Shown: positions 26,001 to 36,415 of the stretch, in pieces
How positions within the stretch are numbered: the first letter of the stretch is position 1
Layout: each line of letters begins with the position of its first letter
Virus record (IMG/VR): IMGVR_UViG_3300020424_000002
Location: 1 to 64,000 of that record
Reading direction: 5' to 3' (one strand)
Source of the DNA: a virus
Length of the DNA: 64,000 nt
Position numbers and translations under genes: made by a program
Notes under the pieces: model-generated
Told to the model about the DNA's origin: nothing
Seen by the model: only the letters and a program-made list of their open reading frames with translations
The model's database searches: none

Positions 26001-29000
26001 CAACAACAAAACCAGATTTAAATCTATCAAATCCATCATCATCTAAAACTTGTAATGTTTCAGTCTTCTCTTCTAACATAGAAAGTGAGACTGCTGTTTC
26101 TAATTGTGTTAGTCTTCGTTGTATACCATCTAAATCTCTCATGGTATATCTTCTATGATGTATCAGTTTAGTTTGTACTTCTCCTACATCTGGAGTAAAT
26201 GCTGGTATGAATATTTCTGCAATCTCAATTGCATTATCAACCTTTGCACCTTTTACTGGATTTTCAGATGGTTCACCTGTGACAACTATAAACTCACCCT
26301 GTGAAGATAAAAATATTCTATCTCTTCTTGGTAAATAATATTCGTAATCTATTGTTATATTAGAACCTATTTTTGCAAGGTCTGGTGCGTATCCATTTCC
26401 ATCAAAACTTGTTTGACTATAATCAAATGGTTTTACAGATATAACAGAAGAGATATCCTGTGCAGTTGACACATCATGGTCTGGATTATCTGTGACTAAT
26501 CTAGCTGCTACTGGTCTATAGTCAATTGAGTCTGCAAGGTTAAATACACCATCTTCATCAAGAGATGCAGATGGGTCAAATCTGTCTGATTCATAAACTG
26601 GTATTTCTTCTGGTGATAAGCCTGGATAAGATGCAACACCTGTAAAGTTATTTCCAGAACCATGTGTAAAGTAATCAAATACAATCATGATTGGATTTTG
26701 TGGTGCAGAACCAGATTCTTTTCTAGTAATTTTACTTAAACCATAAAAACCATCTCTTTGACCATCATCAAATATATAACTACTTGTAATATTTTTTGAA
26801 CCTTTTGTAACATTTGCAATTGTTCCAGATTTAGATGTTCCATCTACGAATGTTATTCCTTCACCACTTTGGAATAGTGGAGAGTTTTCTACATAGTAAA
26901 AGAAGTTTGATGTTCCATCGTTATCAATTAAAATACCTCTTGCACCAGAGACAACTCCTACGATTTCTGTTCCAGCATTGGTTAATGCATTTCCACCACC
27001 ATCTGGTGTATATGTAAATGATGGTGGTAAAGGTGTAGTCACAAAATCTGATGCAGACGAACCACCTGTAGGATTAAGTGCATCACCACCTTCATAGATT
27101 CCTCTTATTGCATACACATCTGCAACACCCAATGATATATCTTTATCTTGGAAACCAATTCCATAATTATTTGACACACTTGCAGAGTTTACTGTTATAC
27201 ATGCACCTTGTACAAAAGTTTTTGCATTTATGGTTGGTGTTGCTCTTTGTAAAGTTGCAATAACTTTACAAACACCAGAAACACTTCCTACATTAATTAC
27301 TACTGAATTTGTTCCAGCTCCAGTGACTTGTCCTACTCCACCTGTATCATTTAAAGCTAGTTTACTTCCATCTGGTAATGCAACATGATAATCATCTTCT
27401 GAAAATGCAACAAATGTACCATCTGATGCAGACATAGTGACTGTATTACTAGCAACTGTAATATTTTTTTGTCTTCTAATTATTTCTGTTTCAACTTGTG
27501 AAATGTCTTTAATACCTTGATTTGGTAAACCAGAGATTGCAACTGTTTGGTCTGGTCTTTGAAACTTTGCTCTTTGTCTTATTATGTTTCCTGTTATAAC
27601 TTCTGCTGTACTACTAATATCAGAAACAGATATAGAAGTATTACTACTGATTGATAGCACTGTAGTAGTATTACCATTAGGTAATAAAAGTTTATCTCCT
27701 ACTACAAGTTCTGATAAGAACCTTGATGCTGAACCTGTGATGGTATCTGCACTAGATGTTTCGGTATCTGATGTGACACTTGCACTTCCTGTTAAAAAGA
27801 AGTTATCTTCTAAAACTACATCTGCACCAAATACAGCCTGATTACCAGTTCCCCTATCTTGATGTAATCTTTTGATTTCACCAGAGTCATATATTCTAAG
27901 TGAGTTAGTTGCTTTTGTTTTACTACTATCGTTAAATACTTGTACAGTTTCGTTTGCTTGGAATGTACCTACAACACTATGTAATAACATAGTTGAGGAA
28001 CTACTTGAGTCTGTTGCAGTAATACCTGTTGCACCAGAAGATTGTCCTTTTACTTTTATACCTTGAACAAACCCAGTACCAAAATTACCAGATGCACCAA
28101 GTTTAGTAAACATTGTTATATCAAATAGATATACTTCGTCATCGGTTGAATCTGCATTACCTTCGTATGCTCTTACTCTTGCAAAACCTATTTGTTGTCC
28201 ACCACCAGTTCCATTACCAGAAGAACCTAATGCAGTATCATAAAGATTTATTGTACTGTAAGAATTTACTGGATTTTCTTCATCTATATCTGGTAATCCA
28301 AAAGTATTATTAACTCTTAAAAAATTACCAATTCTAAATGGTGATGCAACATTATTTTTTGATAGTGTTGTTCTTGCTTTGTCAAATGTTAAAAAGGTTG
28401 GAGTTTGTTTATCTACTTCAAAACCTCTTACATATGCTTTACCAGCAGATAATGTACCTATGAATTTTTCTGAGTCTCCTCTTGGACTATCAGTAGATGT
28501 ATAAACACCATTATTTGATAAATCATTTAAATGTTCTCTAAATCCTAGAGTAAAAGGTTGTAATGTATAATCACCAGATTCATCAAATGTTCTTCGTGCA
28601 AGAGTTTCTTGTAGTCTGTTATATTCTGTTATTTCTTGTTTCTTAACAACTTCACCACCAGACAATCTCATTAATTCTATAAAGTCTGTTGAGTCTGTTG
28701 CAGTTAATGATTTCTTTGCAAGAGTTAGTGTGATTGTAAGTCTATCCGCTCCTGGCGCATTTTCATTTGACGAACCAGCTGCATTATCTAATAGACTTGA
28801 ATCTTCTGTATAAGTTGTAAGTGTTTCTGCAATATCTACACCAATCTTGTAGGATGGAGTATTAGAATATTTTTCTAGTATAATGGTTTGTGCAGGCACC
28901 TTGACAAACATACCTCTAGTGTATATAATACCTTCGGATATACTAGCTGCAGAACCAACCATTGACCCTATATCTGTAGAACCACTTATTGAAAAAACTC

Positions 29001-29526
29001 TAAATTGATTATTGGATGATGCAGAAGAATAACCACCAAGATTATCTGAATTTTGAGTTACCTCATTTAGTATTTCACCATCTTGAAATTCTGTATAAAA
29101 TGTAGAACCAACATTACCTGTTGCTTGATACTTAACATGAAGTGTTAATGCATCATCTGTAGTTTTTTGACTTGTATTTACAACCTTACCTACAACTCCT
29201 GTTGTTTGTCCTTGGTAAAATTTACCTACAGATTCAGTACGAAAAGATTCAGTGGCTTGAACTCCACTTCCATTTGGATTTGTATCTTCAACCCTTACTC
29301 CAAAATATTGATTATCATAGTTAGTTCTTGCACCAAGGATGATTGCACCCTCTTTAAACATGTGAGAACCAAATCTTTCAATTTGATTTTGAAGTATTGA
29401 TTGTAATTGTGTTAGTTCCCTAGCCTGTATGGCTGCAGATGGTTTGAAAAGAACACGATGAAAATTCTTGTCCTCTGCAAAATCATCATAATAAGGACTA
29501 ACATTAAGGTCTGTTTTCTGAGCCAC
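23080..29526 (-). CDS. Very large DUF4815-containing virion protein
   Basis: 2148 residues. The first 100 residues (NVSPYYDDFAEDKNFHRV, then KPSAAIQARELTQLQSIL and FGSHMFKEGAIILG) are the DUF4815 start found in cyanophage structural proteins, probably baseplate or fibre-network components. Later parts include QEFI-type beta stretches, RVVQETVNEARGGQLVTT, a WVDPLAQSFLI motif and a C-terminal jelly-roll-like domain ending EEFVGFAIKVVM. Around residues 1335-1360 there is an Arg-rich patch (RRGRRRRFRRRRGRR). It sits between gp8 and the fibres, in the place of T4 gp9-gp10. Confidence 0.82.
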   Translation of the reverse strand: MAQKTDLNVSPYYDDFAEDKNFHRVLFKPSAAIQARELTQLQSILQNQIERFGSHMFKEGAIILGARTNYDNQYFGVRVEDTNPNGSGVQATESFRTESVGKFYQGQTTGVVGKVVNTSQKTTDDALTLHVKYQATGNVGSTFYTEFQDGEILNEVTQNSDNLGGYSSASSNNQFRVFSISGSTDIGSMVGSAASISEGIIYTRGMFVKVPAQTIILEKYSNTPSYKIGVDIAETLTTYTEDSSLLDNAAGSSNENAPGADRLTITLTLAKKSLTATDSTDFIELMRLSGGEVVKKQEITEYNRLQETLARRTFDESGDYTLQPFTLGFREHLNDLSNNGVYTSTDSPRGDSEKFIGTLSAGKAYVRGFEVDKQTPTFLTFDKARTTLSKNNVASPFRIGNFLRVNNTFGLPDIDEENPVNSYSTINLYDTALGSSGNGTGGGQQIGFARVRAYEGNADSTDDEVYLFDITMFTKLGASGNFGTGFVQGIKVKGQSSGATGITATDSSSSSTMLLHSVVGTFQANETVQVFNDSSKTKATNSLRIYDSGEIKRLHQDRGTGNQAVFGADVVLEDNFFLTGSASVTSDTETSSADTITGSASRFLSELVVGDKLLLPNGNTTTVLSISSNTSISVSDISSTAEVITGNIIRQRAKFQRPDQTVAISGLPNQGIKDISQVETEIIRRQKNITVASNTVTMSASDGTFVAFSEDDYHVALPDGSKLALNDTGGVGQVTGAGTNSVVINVGSVSGVCKVIATLQRATPTINAKTFVQGACITVNSASVSNNYGIGFQDKDISLGVADVYAIRGIYEGGDALNPTGGSSASDFVTTPLPPSFTYTPDGGGNALTNAGTEIVGVVSGARGILIDNDGTSNFFYYVENSPLFQSGEGITFVDGTSKSGTIANVTKGSKNITSSYIFDDGQRDGFYGLSKITRKESGSAPQNPIMIVFDYFTHGSGNNFTGVASYPGLSPEEIPVYESDRFDPSASLDEDGVFNLADSIDYRPVAARLVTDNPDHDVSTAQDISSVISVKPFDYSQTSFDGNGYAPDLAKIGSNITIDYEYYLPRRDRIFLSSQGEFIVVTGEPSENPVKGAKVDNAIEIAEIFIPAFTPDVGEVQTKLIHHRRYTMRDLDGIQRRLTQLETAVSLSMLEEKTETLQVLDDDGFDRFKSGFVVDAFKGHGVGDVFHPDYGVSIDQKNGVCRPAHRTNYFDLSYNSGLSSTITRSGDLLTLPFTEETHITSTKASKQVNVNPYDVANFVGRLELSPDKDVWHDMEQLPNIISSQEGNFDAILAGVEVGTVWNDWQQTWAGAPIITRQSDEVIETRRFSGIARGDFEAEPERRRGRRRRFRRRRGRRGVRTTVTRTIPTVESRTGIVTNVVEDIVETRADRVVGVSAINFMRTIDITISGELLKPNTALNVFFDNVQVNAHCTPSSATYGVSGGTAKGTQLKTDNQGKLNAIFTVPNTDALRFETGIRTLKVTDTATVDSELSTTSAFTNFMANGSLTSQQTEFISTRNGRVVQETVNEARGGQLVTTNSSTRWVDPLAQSFLIEKEEGVFINSIEVFFSAKDGGGLPVTCSIRQMLNGSPTQKVLPLAEKTLYPNEVNVSVNAQTPTKFTFPAPVYLNPQTEYCFVLESNSNAYLTWVAEMGDFDVHTKEPIDKQPYAGVLFKSQNSSTWTPEQLQDLKFNINRCKFTSSSGKVVLENNAVPVKKLKNNPVQVFGSADRDRVKVFHQAHGMYDTDSKVILANVKGDRSNSIRTFTVGSPAGTAAGAAGSYTATGIASGNGKSATFNLTLSDTNQITSGTVKLNNPGSQYAVNETFQIPNSQVGGTGSDAFVTITVNTVEDSLGGIPISLINATNQIASFDMDSYEFDVSIPSTMLGAVEPTRGGGEDVTATENMYYDVLHTLVPNIIHPKTGITSEIFRTTTGQINGDDNSYSRNSAGEVIVLNDNNFLFNSGIVASEVNETDNMSGVKSFKLELDMTSTSDFVSPVVDVGSIGANTIMNRIDAGTTATNTGTVASTEPEGDNNAAIYCTRLVQLENPASQLKVVFDGFRPAGIADGQIRTYFKLLKSDSTLPFEELGWTEFATTNVPDADSGKFRSYEYDALDLEEFVGFAIKVVMQSKRTVEPCAIRAFRSIALA

Positions 29527-29537
29527 TGTTAGTTATC

Positions 29538-30971
29538 CTACATTTCAATTATTAGTTTAATATCCTCAATCTGGTCAGCTGCCCTTGCAACTGCACCTCT
29601 GTTTTCTAAATAGACGATATCACCAGAGTTTCTTTGTACCTCTGGATATGAACCACTTACACCACCACTTGAGATTGTTCCTTTTGATGTCGAACCTACA
29701 AATATTGTATTAGTTGCACTAAAACTATTAAAGTTTCCTACTGAATCTTCAGCTGGTAAGTAGTATATAAATCTATTTGTTGAATCTACAGAAACGACTT
29801 TTCCTACAGCAGTTCCAGATACAATTGAAGCTGCATTTGCAATAGTGTCATCAACTACTGGCATTGTTGCACCAGAGTCTAATGTAATTCTATTTAATGC
29901 ACTCAATGTAGTTGCACTTGATAAAGTGTTACCACCAGCATCTGTTGGATTTACTATCAATCCTATTTGTCTAAAATCGTTATCTGTTGGGAAATCACCA
30001 GAACCTTCTGCATACTCTAATCTTGAGTTTGCAATAACATAGTTTCCACCTAATTCTTCTACTGGGTCTGAACCATGTCCATTCTTAGGACTGATAATAA
30101 TATCAAAAGCTGCACCTGTTCCTGTAGAACTTGTTGCAGTTTGAAGTAAACCATTGTCTATACTTGCAACTGAGTAACCAGAACCTACTGCATTTATTGC
30201 TACTGCTGTAATTGCACCAGAAGATACTGTTACTGTGAGTTGTCCACTTGCACCATCTCCACTGATTGCAACATTATAGTTTCCATCTGAACCATAAGAA
30301 GAACCACCTGCTGTGACTCTTGCATGTTCGATAGTACCATCTACTGCACCATTTTCTACATCCCATTGTGCAGAGTTGTCGTCATCAGCTGCAGTTCCTA
30401 GTCCACCTACATCACCTTCAACAGCTGCTTTTGCACCAATAGTTTTTACTGGTATAAAATCAGATGTTACAAATTTAATAACATCTGATGCAGAGATAGA
30501 ATACATGTATTTCCATTTGTATCCATCTGCTGTTGTTAAGATTGATGTTGAAGTACCTGTGGGCATTACTGTTGATTGAGCACCACCATTGTTTGAGATT
30601 ACTTTATATACATTGTAATCACTGGTAACAACATAAAATGTTGATGCCCATAAGGTTGATGCACCACTACTTGCAGTGTTGCTTGAAGTATAATTATGAC
30701 GATATTCGTCATATACTGTATTTCCTGTCCAGTCTCTTCGGATAATGGCATGACTTACATCTGTAGATGAAACTTTCTTCAAAGCAACCATATTTGCATA
30801 TGCATCATACTCATCATTTAGAGAGTCTACTGGAGTAGGCGGGTTGTTGTCGTCTGTCCAAGACAATGGTCTTCCAATAAACATATACATTGCATTACCA
30901 GACTCGGTTGCACTTTGTTTAAATTCCTTTGCATTGTGGAGACGAAATTTTTCGGTAATTATCGCTGCCAT
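29538..30971 (-). CDS. 8: Baseplate wedge protein gp8
   Basis: 477 residues; T4 gp8 is 334 and dimerises within the wedge. Matching blocks are EKFRLHNAKEFKQS at the start, MFIGRPLSWTDDNNPPTP, AIIRRDWTGNTVYDEY, TADGYKWKYMYSI, FRQIGLIVNPTDAGG and the end YLENRGAVARAADQIEDIKL. The extra length comes from a Ser/Gly-rich insertion (about 200-290 and 330-430) of the beta type common in this genome. Two TATAAATA elements lie upstream. Confidence 0.88.
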   Translation of the reverse strand: MAAIITEKFRLHNAKEFKQSATESGNAMYMFIGRPLSWTDDNNPPTPVDSLNDEYDAYANMVALKKVSSTDVSHAIIRRDWTGNTVYDEYRHNYTSSNTASSGASTLWASTFYVVTSDYNVYKVISNNGGAQSTVMPTGTSTSILTTADGYKWKYMYSISASDVIKFVTSDFIPVKTIGAKAAVEGDVGGLGTAADDDNSAQWDVENGAVDGTIEHARVTAGGSSYGSDGNYNVAISGDGASGQLTVTVSSGAITAVAINAVGSGYSVASIDNGLLQTATSSTGTGAAFDIIISPKNGHGSDPVEELGGNYVIANSRLEYAEGSGDFPTDNDFRQIGLIVNPTDAGGNTLSSATTLSALNRITLDSGATMPVVDDTIANAASIVSGTAVGKVVSVDSTNRFIYYLPAEDSVGNFNSFSATNTIFVGSTSKGTISSGGVSGSYPEVQRNSGDIVYLENRGAVARAADQIEDIKLIIEM

Positions 30972-31011
30972 TTTATCCTTTCCTCTAAGTTAAAAAATTA
31001 ATACTAGTAAG

Positions 31012-31029
31012 TATTTATATGTATTTATA
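31012..31029 (-). promoter_or_regulatory. Tandem late promoters upstream of gp8
   Basis: Two TATAAATA elements on the minus strand, at 31019-31012 and 31029-31022, 40 and 50 nt before the gp8 ATG. The second overlaps the stop region of the 1608-residue gene. Tandem copies make a real late start here more likely. Confidence 0.6.
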
Positions 31030-34000
31030 CACCAGATTGTACAGAAGCTGGGTAATTTAATATCATTGTCCTACCTACATGTTCCTGTAAATCAGAAACA
31101 CTTTCTTTTGGATATAAAGTACTTATATCACTAATTTTAACACCCTCATATGGTGCTTCTACAAGTAGTCTACCTGCTTCATTTTCCATGAGTATATTAT
31201 CACCATCTTCCTGTGTTATTCTTTCCTCAAACTTAAGTGTTTGAGAGAAACTTATTTTTGCAAGGTCACCTAGTGTTGGCCCAAGTCTTTCGACTGGTTC
31301 ACCAAATGATATTGCATTTTCTTGGATTATTCTACTACCATCTTCGTATACAAGTGTATCTTGTACTTCTGATTTCATAAAGTATGAACCCAAGTTATAT
31401 GACCTTTCAGTCACAAATCTTTCTCGTTTTTCTAAATCAGTTGCATCTTCTAATGCAAGTCTAGTGCCATCTTCTAATGTTAATTCTTCGGTTGGGTCTA
31501 CTGTCCATCTGTCACCAAAGTATTGTTTTCCATCTGTAGTTAGATATGAATTATATTTTTCTGGTTCTGGTTCTGCCATTAAGAACCCATGGTCTATTTC
31601 TTCAATTAGATATGAACCATCTTCTGTTATGATAAATTCTTCATCTACATTTGCAACTGAGTTAATTCTTTTTGCATCCGATGGAACTTTGTGTCTTTCT
31701 CTACCTGTTGCAAGGTTATTAATTATAGAATCTCTATCTGCACTTTTAATTGTTTCACCCCAGTCTAGTCCACCCACATATGCAATCGTAGTTGCATTTG
31801 CACTACCTCTTAATCCTTGTTGATTTAAATCTTCTTTACTATCTGGTACTATAGTTAGTAATTTACCAGACTTAGTATTTGCACTTGCAAAAGTTTGTAG
31901 TATTGTAATGTTCTTTCTATGTTGTCTTGTTTCACCATCATAAAATTCAGATGTCAAATGTGAAGCTGCATTTGGGTCGACACTTGTTGATGGTCTACTT
32001 GGAACTGATACTGGAGAGTTATGTCCTATGTCAACCTTAACTATTCCTTCATTGACATGATGTTCTTCTACTGTCGTTGCAGTAAAGTGTGTTGTTCCAC
32101 CAGACTCATTTGTAATTGCTTCAGTTGTAAAACTTCCCAAATTTGCACCAAGTGAATCTGAACCTTCCCAAACAATAATAAACTTATTGACTGTATCATG
32201 TTCCATGACACGACCTAACTTACCAGATGATGCACCTTTAACTGTTTGACCTATTGTAATTGCATTGTTTAATGTGGTATAATAAATTCTAGTATGTGCA
32301 TAGTGTGGTAGTATTTCTAATTCTTTTATAACTTGATGACCATGTGCAGTTACATTTGCACGAATAATTCTGTCATATAATCCTACATCGGATTCTATAA
32401 TATCTTCTCCAACAATAAATGCTTGTCCAGAACCTTGGTCTGTTTTAACACTTGCATCTGTAACTGAATTAACAATTGCTTTTGAACCAGATGATGCACC
32501 AACAATACCATGTACAAACTCTATGTCTGTATCTGACTGGTCTGTTTTCCATTCACCACTTGTTTCCATAAACAAACTAAAGACACCAGGCCTACCATCT
32601 TCTGATTGAAGTTGTTTCATTGCAGTATGGTCTGGTCTGATTTGGTCAATAATTAATGTGGTAGAATTACTTGAAACAACTCTACCTGTAATAGTTGCAA
32701 TGTCTCCACTTGCAGTTTTAAATAAATTTTGTGATACTGTTTCTCCAACTGTAAATGTTGTTGAACCAGCTGGTGACATTCCTGTTGTGCTAACTGCTAA
32801 TGATAATCTGTCGTCTGCAAGGAATCTCTCTGTTACTGCAACACCATCACCATTTTCTAATATTATATTTTGTTCTTCTGCATAGAATACATCTTCTTCT
32901 CCAGATGCAACTGTACCTTCTTCTAAAATAATTTTTGCTGGGTCAATTTTAGAACCAATATAAAGTGTTGGAATAAATGACCTTGTAACTCTATCACCAT
33001 CAAATCCTTCGGTATTAGAACCAGCACGATATGTTTCTGCACTACCATCTATCTTATTACTGATTGCAACTTCACCAAAGAATATTGTACCAGCTGGATT
33101 TAATAACTGTTGAACCACTGAACGATAGTTGTTAATACTTTGACCAACTTTAATTACATATGAAAAGTCTTGATAGAACTTAGAGTCTTGAATTCTTTGT
33201 GCAGTTACAGATGGAAAACCAACATCACTTGTATAGTTTCCATCTACTTTAGATGTTGAATTATTTTTTGCACTAACTGTTGCTGGATTTCCTTCTAATA
33301 TAGTAAAACTTTTTCCATCGGATACTGTAACATGTTCTCCTATTTTAAAGAATCCTGTAATGTCTTCTAATGAAATAACTCCAGTATCACCATTAAATGA
33401 TTTTATTGTTGCAGTTGCATTACTGATACTACCAGTAACAGTTGTACCAGCAAGTGGGTTTGTACTTATTCTACCTATTACAAAGTGGTGATTAAAATCT
33501 GGAATACCTTGTGATTTATTAAAATGATTTCCAGATTCTATAACTCTTAACTTTCCTATTGAACCGATGTCATTACCATAAGGTAAAAGTCTTGCACCCA
33601 CTCCAGTAGTAAAACTGTTTTGTTTTGATGTTGCAGTAGCACCAGATGATGCACCTGTTAAAGTACTTCCTACTGTAAAAGTAGATGTATCAGTTGTAGT
33701 TTGTAATTTAGCAATAACAAGTTTTTTTGCACCTATATCATGGTCAACTAATTTACCTGTTGTAGTTCCAGATGTAATTGTTTCTCCTATCGTAAAATTA
33801 GGTGTGGTTGTTTCTGAATAAAATACTTCACCACCCACAAATGCTTGTGGAAGTGAGGTATATCCAACACCACTTGTTGTTATTCTGATTCTTGAAATTG
33901 CACCAGTTGGGTTTGCACCAGATTGGTCATAAAGTAATTTGTTTTCTCCTGTTGATTGTAATCCATCTTCCAGAATTAAAGTTGTTTCTTCTGGTTCTGC

Positions 34001-35851
34001 AAATACTTCTATTATTGTTCCAGCCTGACCAACATAATTTGCATGGGAACTGTTTGCATAAGTTCCTGTAAAAACAATAGAGTTTCCATTAAGTCCTACA
34101 TTTGCAGCTCCTCTAACTTCTTCAAATACTGAGAATGATACATTACCACCCTGTGCAGTTATGTTCTGAGATTCATCTGCCCTCTTTACTCTAACTACAA
34201 CTTTCTCTGGGTCATATACTAAAAGATTATCGTGTTTATCTTTTCCACTAAATGTAGTTTGTCCAGAAGACGCAGTAAATTCAAATGAACCAAATGTTGT
34301 TCCAGACTCTAAAAGTATGTCTCCAGAAATAGATGTAACTACACCCTGTGCAAGTGTTCCACCACTTCCTGTGTTATCAAAAACTACAAGGTCTCCATCA
34401 CTATATCCTGTTCCTCTTACATCTGGGTCTACTATAACTTTTTCTATTTTTCCATCTTCAACATTACCTATTAATGTTTTTGCAGATTGACCCACACCTA
34501 ATTCTGATTGTGGTAAATTAACTACAACATTTTCTGATTGTGAATACAATGCACCAGTAGATACTTCTTCTGATTTCATTGCACCACCAACTGCAGCTTC
34601 TGTTTGTGGTGTGTTAACTGTTTCTCTAACCATGATAGGTGTTTTACCATGGAGTTCGTTTGCAGTATTATCTGTTGATGTACCTTCTTCTAAAAGAATA
34701 AGATTGTTTGTTCCAACAACTAAGTTATCTGTTGCAGTTTCTAATTGGAATCCTTCGGTATCATCTGACTCTGCTGAGAAAAATCCTGTGTCTGTTCCAG
34801 ACTCAAGTCTGATAAGAACACTACTGTCTGTTGTGTCCATATCACTTATAATACCTCTAACAGTTGCAAGATGATACTTCCTTGAATTTTCTCTTGATTG
34901 TAATTCTACTGTGTCACCTATTGATAAACTTCCAATGTATGGCTCCATGATTACCACTTGGTAAACATTATCTCCTTCCCCACTCGTTGTTCTTGTAATT
35001 GTGTCTGCTTGAATATCGGTGACTACCTGTTGTTCGATATTTCTTTTTATTATTTTTCCTTTTGCATATTCAAGTAGATTTTCTTCTGAATGTAAATTTA
35101 ATACTGTTGATTCTGTCCATTTAGAATCAGATGGTTTTATCATGTTATCTCTAGGATAACTAACTTCTATGTCTTCGTTATATAATACTCTGAATAAGAA
35201 ATCATATGATGCCATACTACCTTTTGAAAGATAGATATTATTGATGTGTTTTGCAAGTAATCTTTTATCTGCAATTATTTTTGAATCAATTGTAGGCATG
35301 AAGTCTCTTCGGAAATATTCCAAAAAGTCTCCTGTAGTTTTATCTACATCTGCATAATCTAATAAATTATTTGCAGCGAATAATGCACCACCTTCAAAAG
35401 AGTTAACTTTTGCAGTGTACCCACTATTCTGACCAACAATTGTTTCTTCTGGTAAAAATTGTGCTTCGGTAAATACCTCGATATAAAGTTTGTTATCTAC
35501 AGTTGCAAGAACATCAATTCTTGCAGTTGCACCAGATGTAGAACCAACGACATATTCACCTATTTCCCAAAACCCTGTTTGTGTTTGACCTACAGTATTT
35601 TGTTCGAATAATATTTTTGCTTTGTCTATAGGTGATGGAGAAAAGGTTTTAGTCTCTTGTATGAGTGCCCCTTCTCCATCTTCTAATCCTATTGTCTCAA
35701 GGTCTGTGCCTTGTTCAAAGATAAGAATACCTTTCTCTAAGAAATCAAAGTAAGCAGTTAAAAACTTCTTAAATCCTTGACCTTCCTCATTCATGTACTC
35801 TGGTAAGAGTTCATGTAATTGGTCGGTTATTCTATCGTTGAGAATTGGCAT
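31025..35851 (-). CDS. Very large virion/baseplate protein in the gp7 position
   Basis: 1608 residues. The start (ITDQLHELLPEYMNEEGQGF then FLTAYFDFLEKG) and the block DFLEYFRRDFMPTI, KIIADKRLLAKHINNIYLSK, SYDFLFRVLYNEDIEVSYPR (about 185-240) are typical of a large marine T4-like structural protein encoded near gp6. Much of the remainder repeats a beta-turn unit L-E-D-G or L-E-E-G-T, including a dense run near the C-terminus (LTLEDGTRLALEDATD). By position it could replace T4 gp7, but sequence identity to gp7 cannot be claimed. Confidence 0.75.
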   Translation of the reverse strand: MPILNDRITDQLHELLPEYMNEEGQGFKKFLTAYFDFLEKGILIFEQGTDLETIGLEDGEGALIQETKTFSPSPIDKAKILFEQNTVGQTQTGFWEIGEYVVGSTSGATARIDVLATVDNKLYIEVFTEAQFLPEETIVGQNSGYTAKVNSFEGGALFAANNLLDYADVDKTTGDFLEYFRRDFMPTIDSKIIADKRLLAKHINNIYLSKGSMASYDFLFRVLYNEDIEVSYPRDNMIKPSDSKWTESTVLNLHSEENLLEYAKGKIIKRNIEQQVVTDIQADTITRTTSGEGDNVYQVVIMEPYIGSLSIGDTVELQSRENSRKYHLATVRGIISDMDTTDSSVLIRLESGTDTGFFSAESDDTEGFQLETATDNLVVGTNNLILLEEGTSTDNTANELHGKTPIMVRETVNTPQTEAAVGGAMKSEEVSTGALYSQSENVVVNLPQSELGVGQSAKTLIGNVEDGKIEKVIVDPDVRGTGYSDGDLVVFDNTGSGGTLAQGVVTSISGDILLESGTTFGSFEFTASSGQTTFSGKDKHDNLLVYDPEKVVVRVKRADESQNITAQGGNVSFSVFEEVRGAANVGLNGNSIVFTGTYANSSHANYVGQAGTIIEVFAEPEETTLILEDGLQSTGENKLLYDQSGANPTGAISRIRITTSGVGYTSLPQAFVGGEVFYSETTTPNFTIGETITSGTTTGKLVDHDIGAKKLVIAKLQTTTDTSTFTVGSTLTGASSGATATSKQNSFTTGVGARLLPYGNDIGSIGKLRVIESGNHFNKSQGIPDFNHHFVIGRISTNPLAGTTVTGSISNATATIKSFNGDTGVISLEDITGFFKIGEHVTVSDGKSFTILEGNPATVSAKNNSTSKVDGNYTSDVGFPSVTAQRIQDSKFYQDFSYVIKVGQSINNYRSVVQQLLNPAGTIFFGEVAISNKIDGSAETYRAGSNTEGFDGDRVTRSFIPTLYIGSKIDPAKIILEEGTVASGEEDVFYAEEQNIILENGDGVAVTERFLADDRLSLAVSTTGMSPAGSTTFTVGETVSQNLFKTASGDIATITGRVVSSNSTTLIIDQIRPDHTAMKQLQSEDGRPGVFSLFMETSGEWKTDQSDTDIEFVHGIVGASSGSKAIVNSVTDASVKTDQGSGQAFIVGEDIIESDVGLYDRIIRANVTAHGHQVIKELEILPHYAHTRIYYTTLNNAITIGQTVKGASSGKLGRVMEHDTVNKFIIVWEGSDSLGANLGSFTTEAITNESGGTTHFTATTVEEHHVNEGIVKVDIGHNSPVSVPSRPSTSVDPNAASHLTSEFYDGETRQHRKNITILQTFASANTKSGKLLTIVPDSKEDLNQQGLRGSANATTIAYVGGLDWGETIKSADRDSIINNLATGRERHKVPSDAKRINSVANVDEEFIITEDGSYLIEEIDHGFLMAEPEPEKYNSYLTTDGKQYFGDRWTVDPTEELTLEDGTRLALEDATDLEKRERFVTERSYNLGSYFMKSEVQDTLVYEDGSRIIQENAISFGEPVERLGPTLGDLAKISFSQTLKFEERITQEDGDNILMENEAGRLLVEAPYEGVKISDISTLYPKESVSDLQEHVGRTMILNYPASVQSGV

Positions 35852-35863
35852 TATTAATTATCC

Positions 35864-36334
35864 TTAAGCAACAGTGTAAGAATTTCCACCTATAACAACC
35901 CAACCATATGTTGAACCTGTGTACAACATTTGGACTGAATCACCAGCACTATCAAGTTCTACATATGAACCACCAGTAAAAGTACCAGATGGACTTATAC
36001 GAACATTTTTACCGCCATCACTTACTAGAACAAAATATTTAATTTGTCCTGTAGAACCAGTTCCTACTGTTAAAGTGTCATGACTACCACTACCACTTGT
36101 TGTGATGTAGTGTGCCCATTTACCAGCTGTTGCAGTTGCTTGGTTCGAACTGAACGATACAGCTTCTGCTGATTGAGCAAATCCCAGATAATCTGGAAGG
36201 TTGTTTAAAACATTACTGACTGAAACCTTTTTATTTACTGGAGTTCCAGATGGGTCGTCAATAACATGAAGCAAGTCTTCACCTGCTATACCAGTCCCTA
36301 AATCTGATAGGGCCGTTACTTTTTTATCTGCCAT
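35864..36334 (-). CDS. Small virion structural protein
   Basis: 156 residues. The N-terminal [20 protein letters not shown] and [20 protein letters not shown] are seen in many phage structural proteins as a leading segment of fibre or baseplate proteins. The C-terminal half is a beta domain ([18 protein letters not shown] ... [17 protein letters not shown]). A GGAAAC-type ribosome site precedes the ATG. It lies between gp6 and the 1608-residue gene. Confidence 0.7.
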   Translation of the reverse strand: MADKKVTALSDLGTGIAGEDLLHVIDDPSGTPVNKKVSVSNVLNNLPDYLGFAQSAEAVSFSSNQATATAGKWAHYITTSGSGSHDTLTVGTGSTGQIKYFVLVSDGGKNVRISPSGTFTGGSYVELDSAGDSVQMLYTGSTYGWVVIGGNSYTVA

Positions 36335-36362
36335 TTTAGTTTCCTCTCTAATTAAGCATTGT

Positions 36363-36382
36363 TAAAACCCACACCATGTGGG
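36363..36382 (-). terminator. Possible rho-independent terminator after gp6
   Basis: On the minus strand, the perfect stem CCCACA/TGTGGG with a 3-nt loop is followed by TTTTAAC, within the 81-bp gap between gp6 and the 156-residue gene. The stem is short, so termination may be partial. The rest of the gap has no gene. Confidence 0.4.
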
Positions 36383-36415
36383 AATTCTACTTCATGCATA
36401 CACATGAATCATAGT

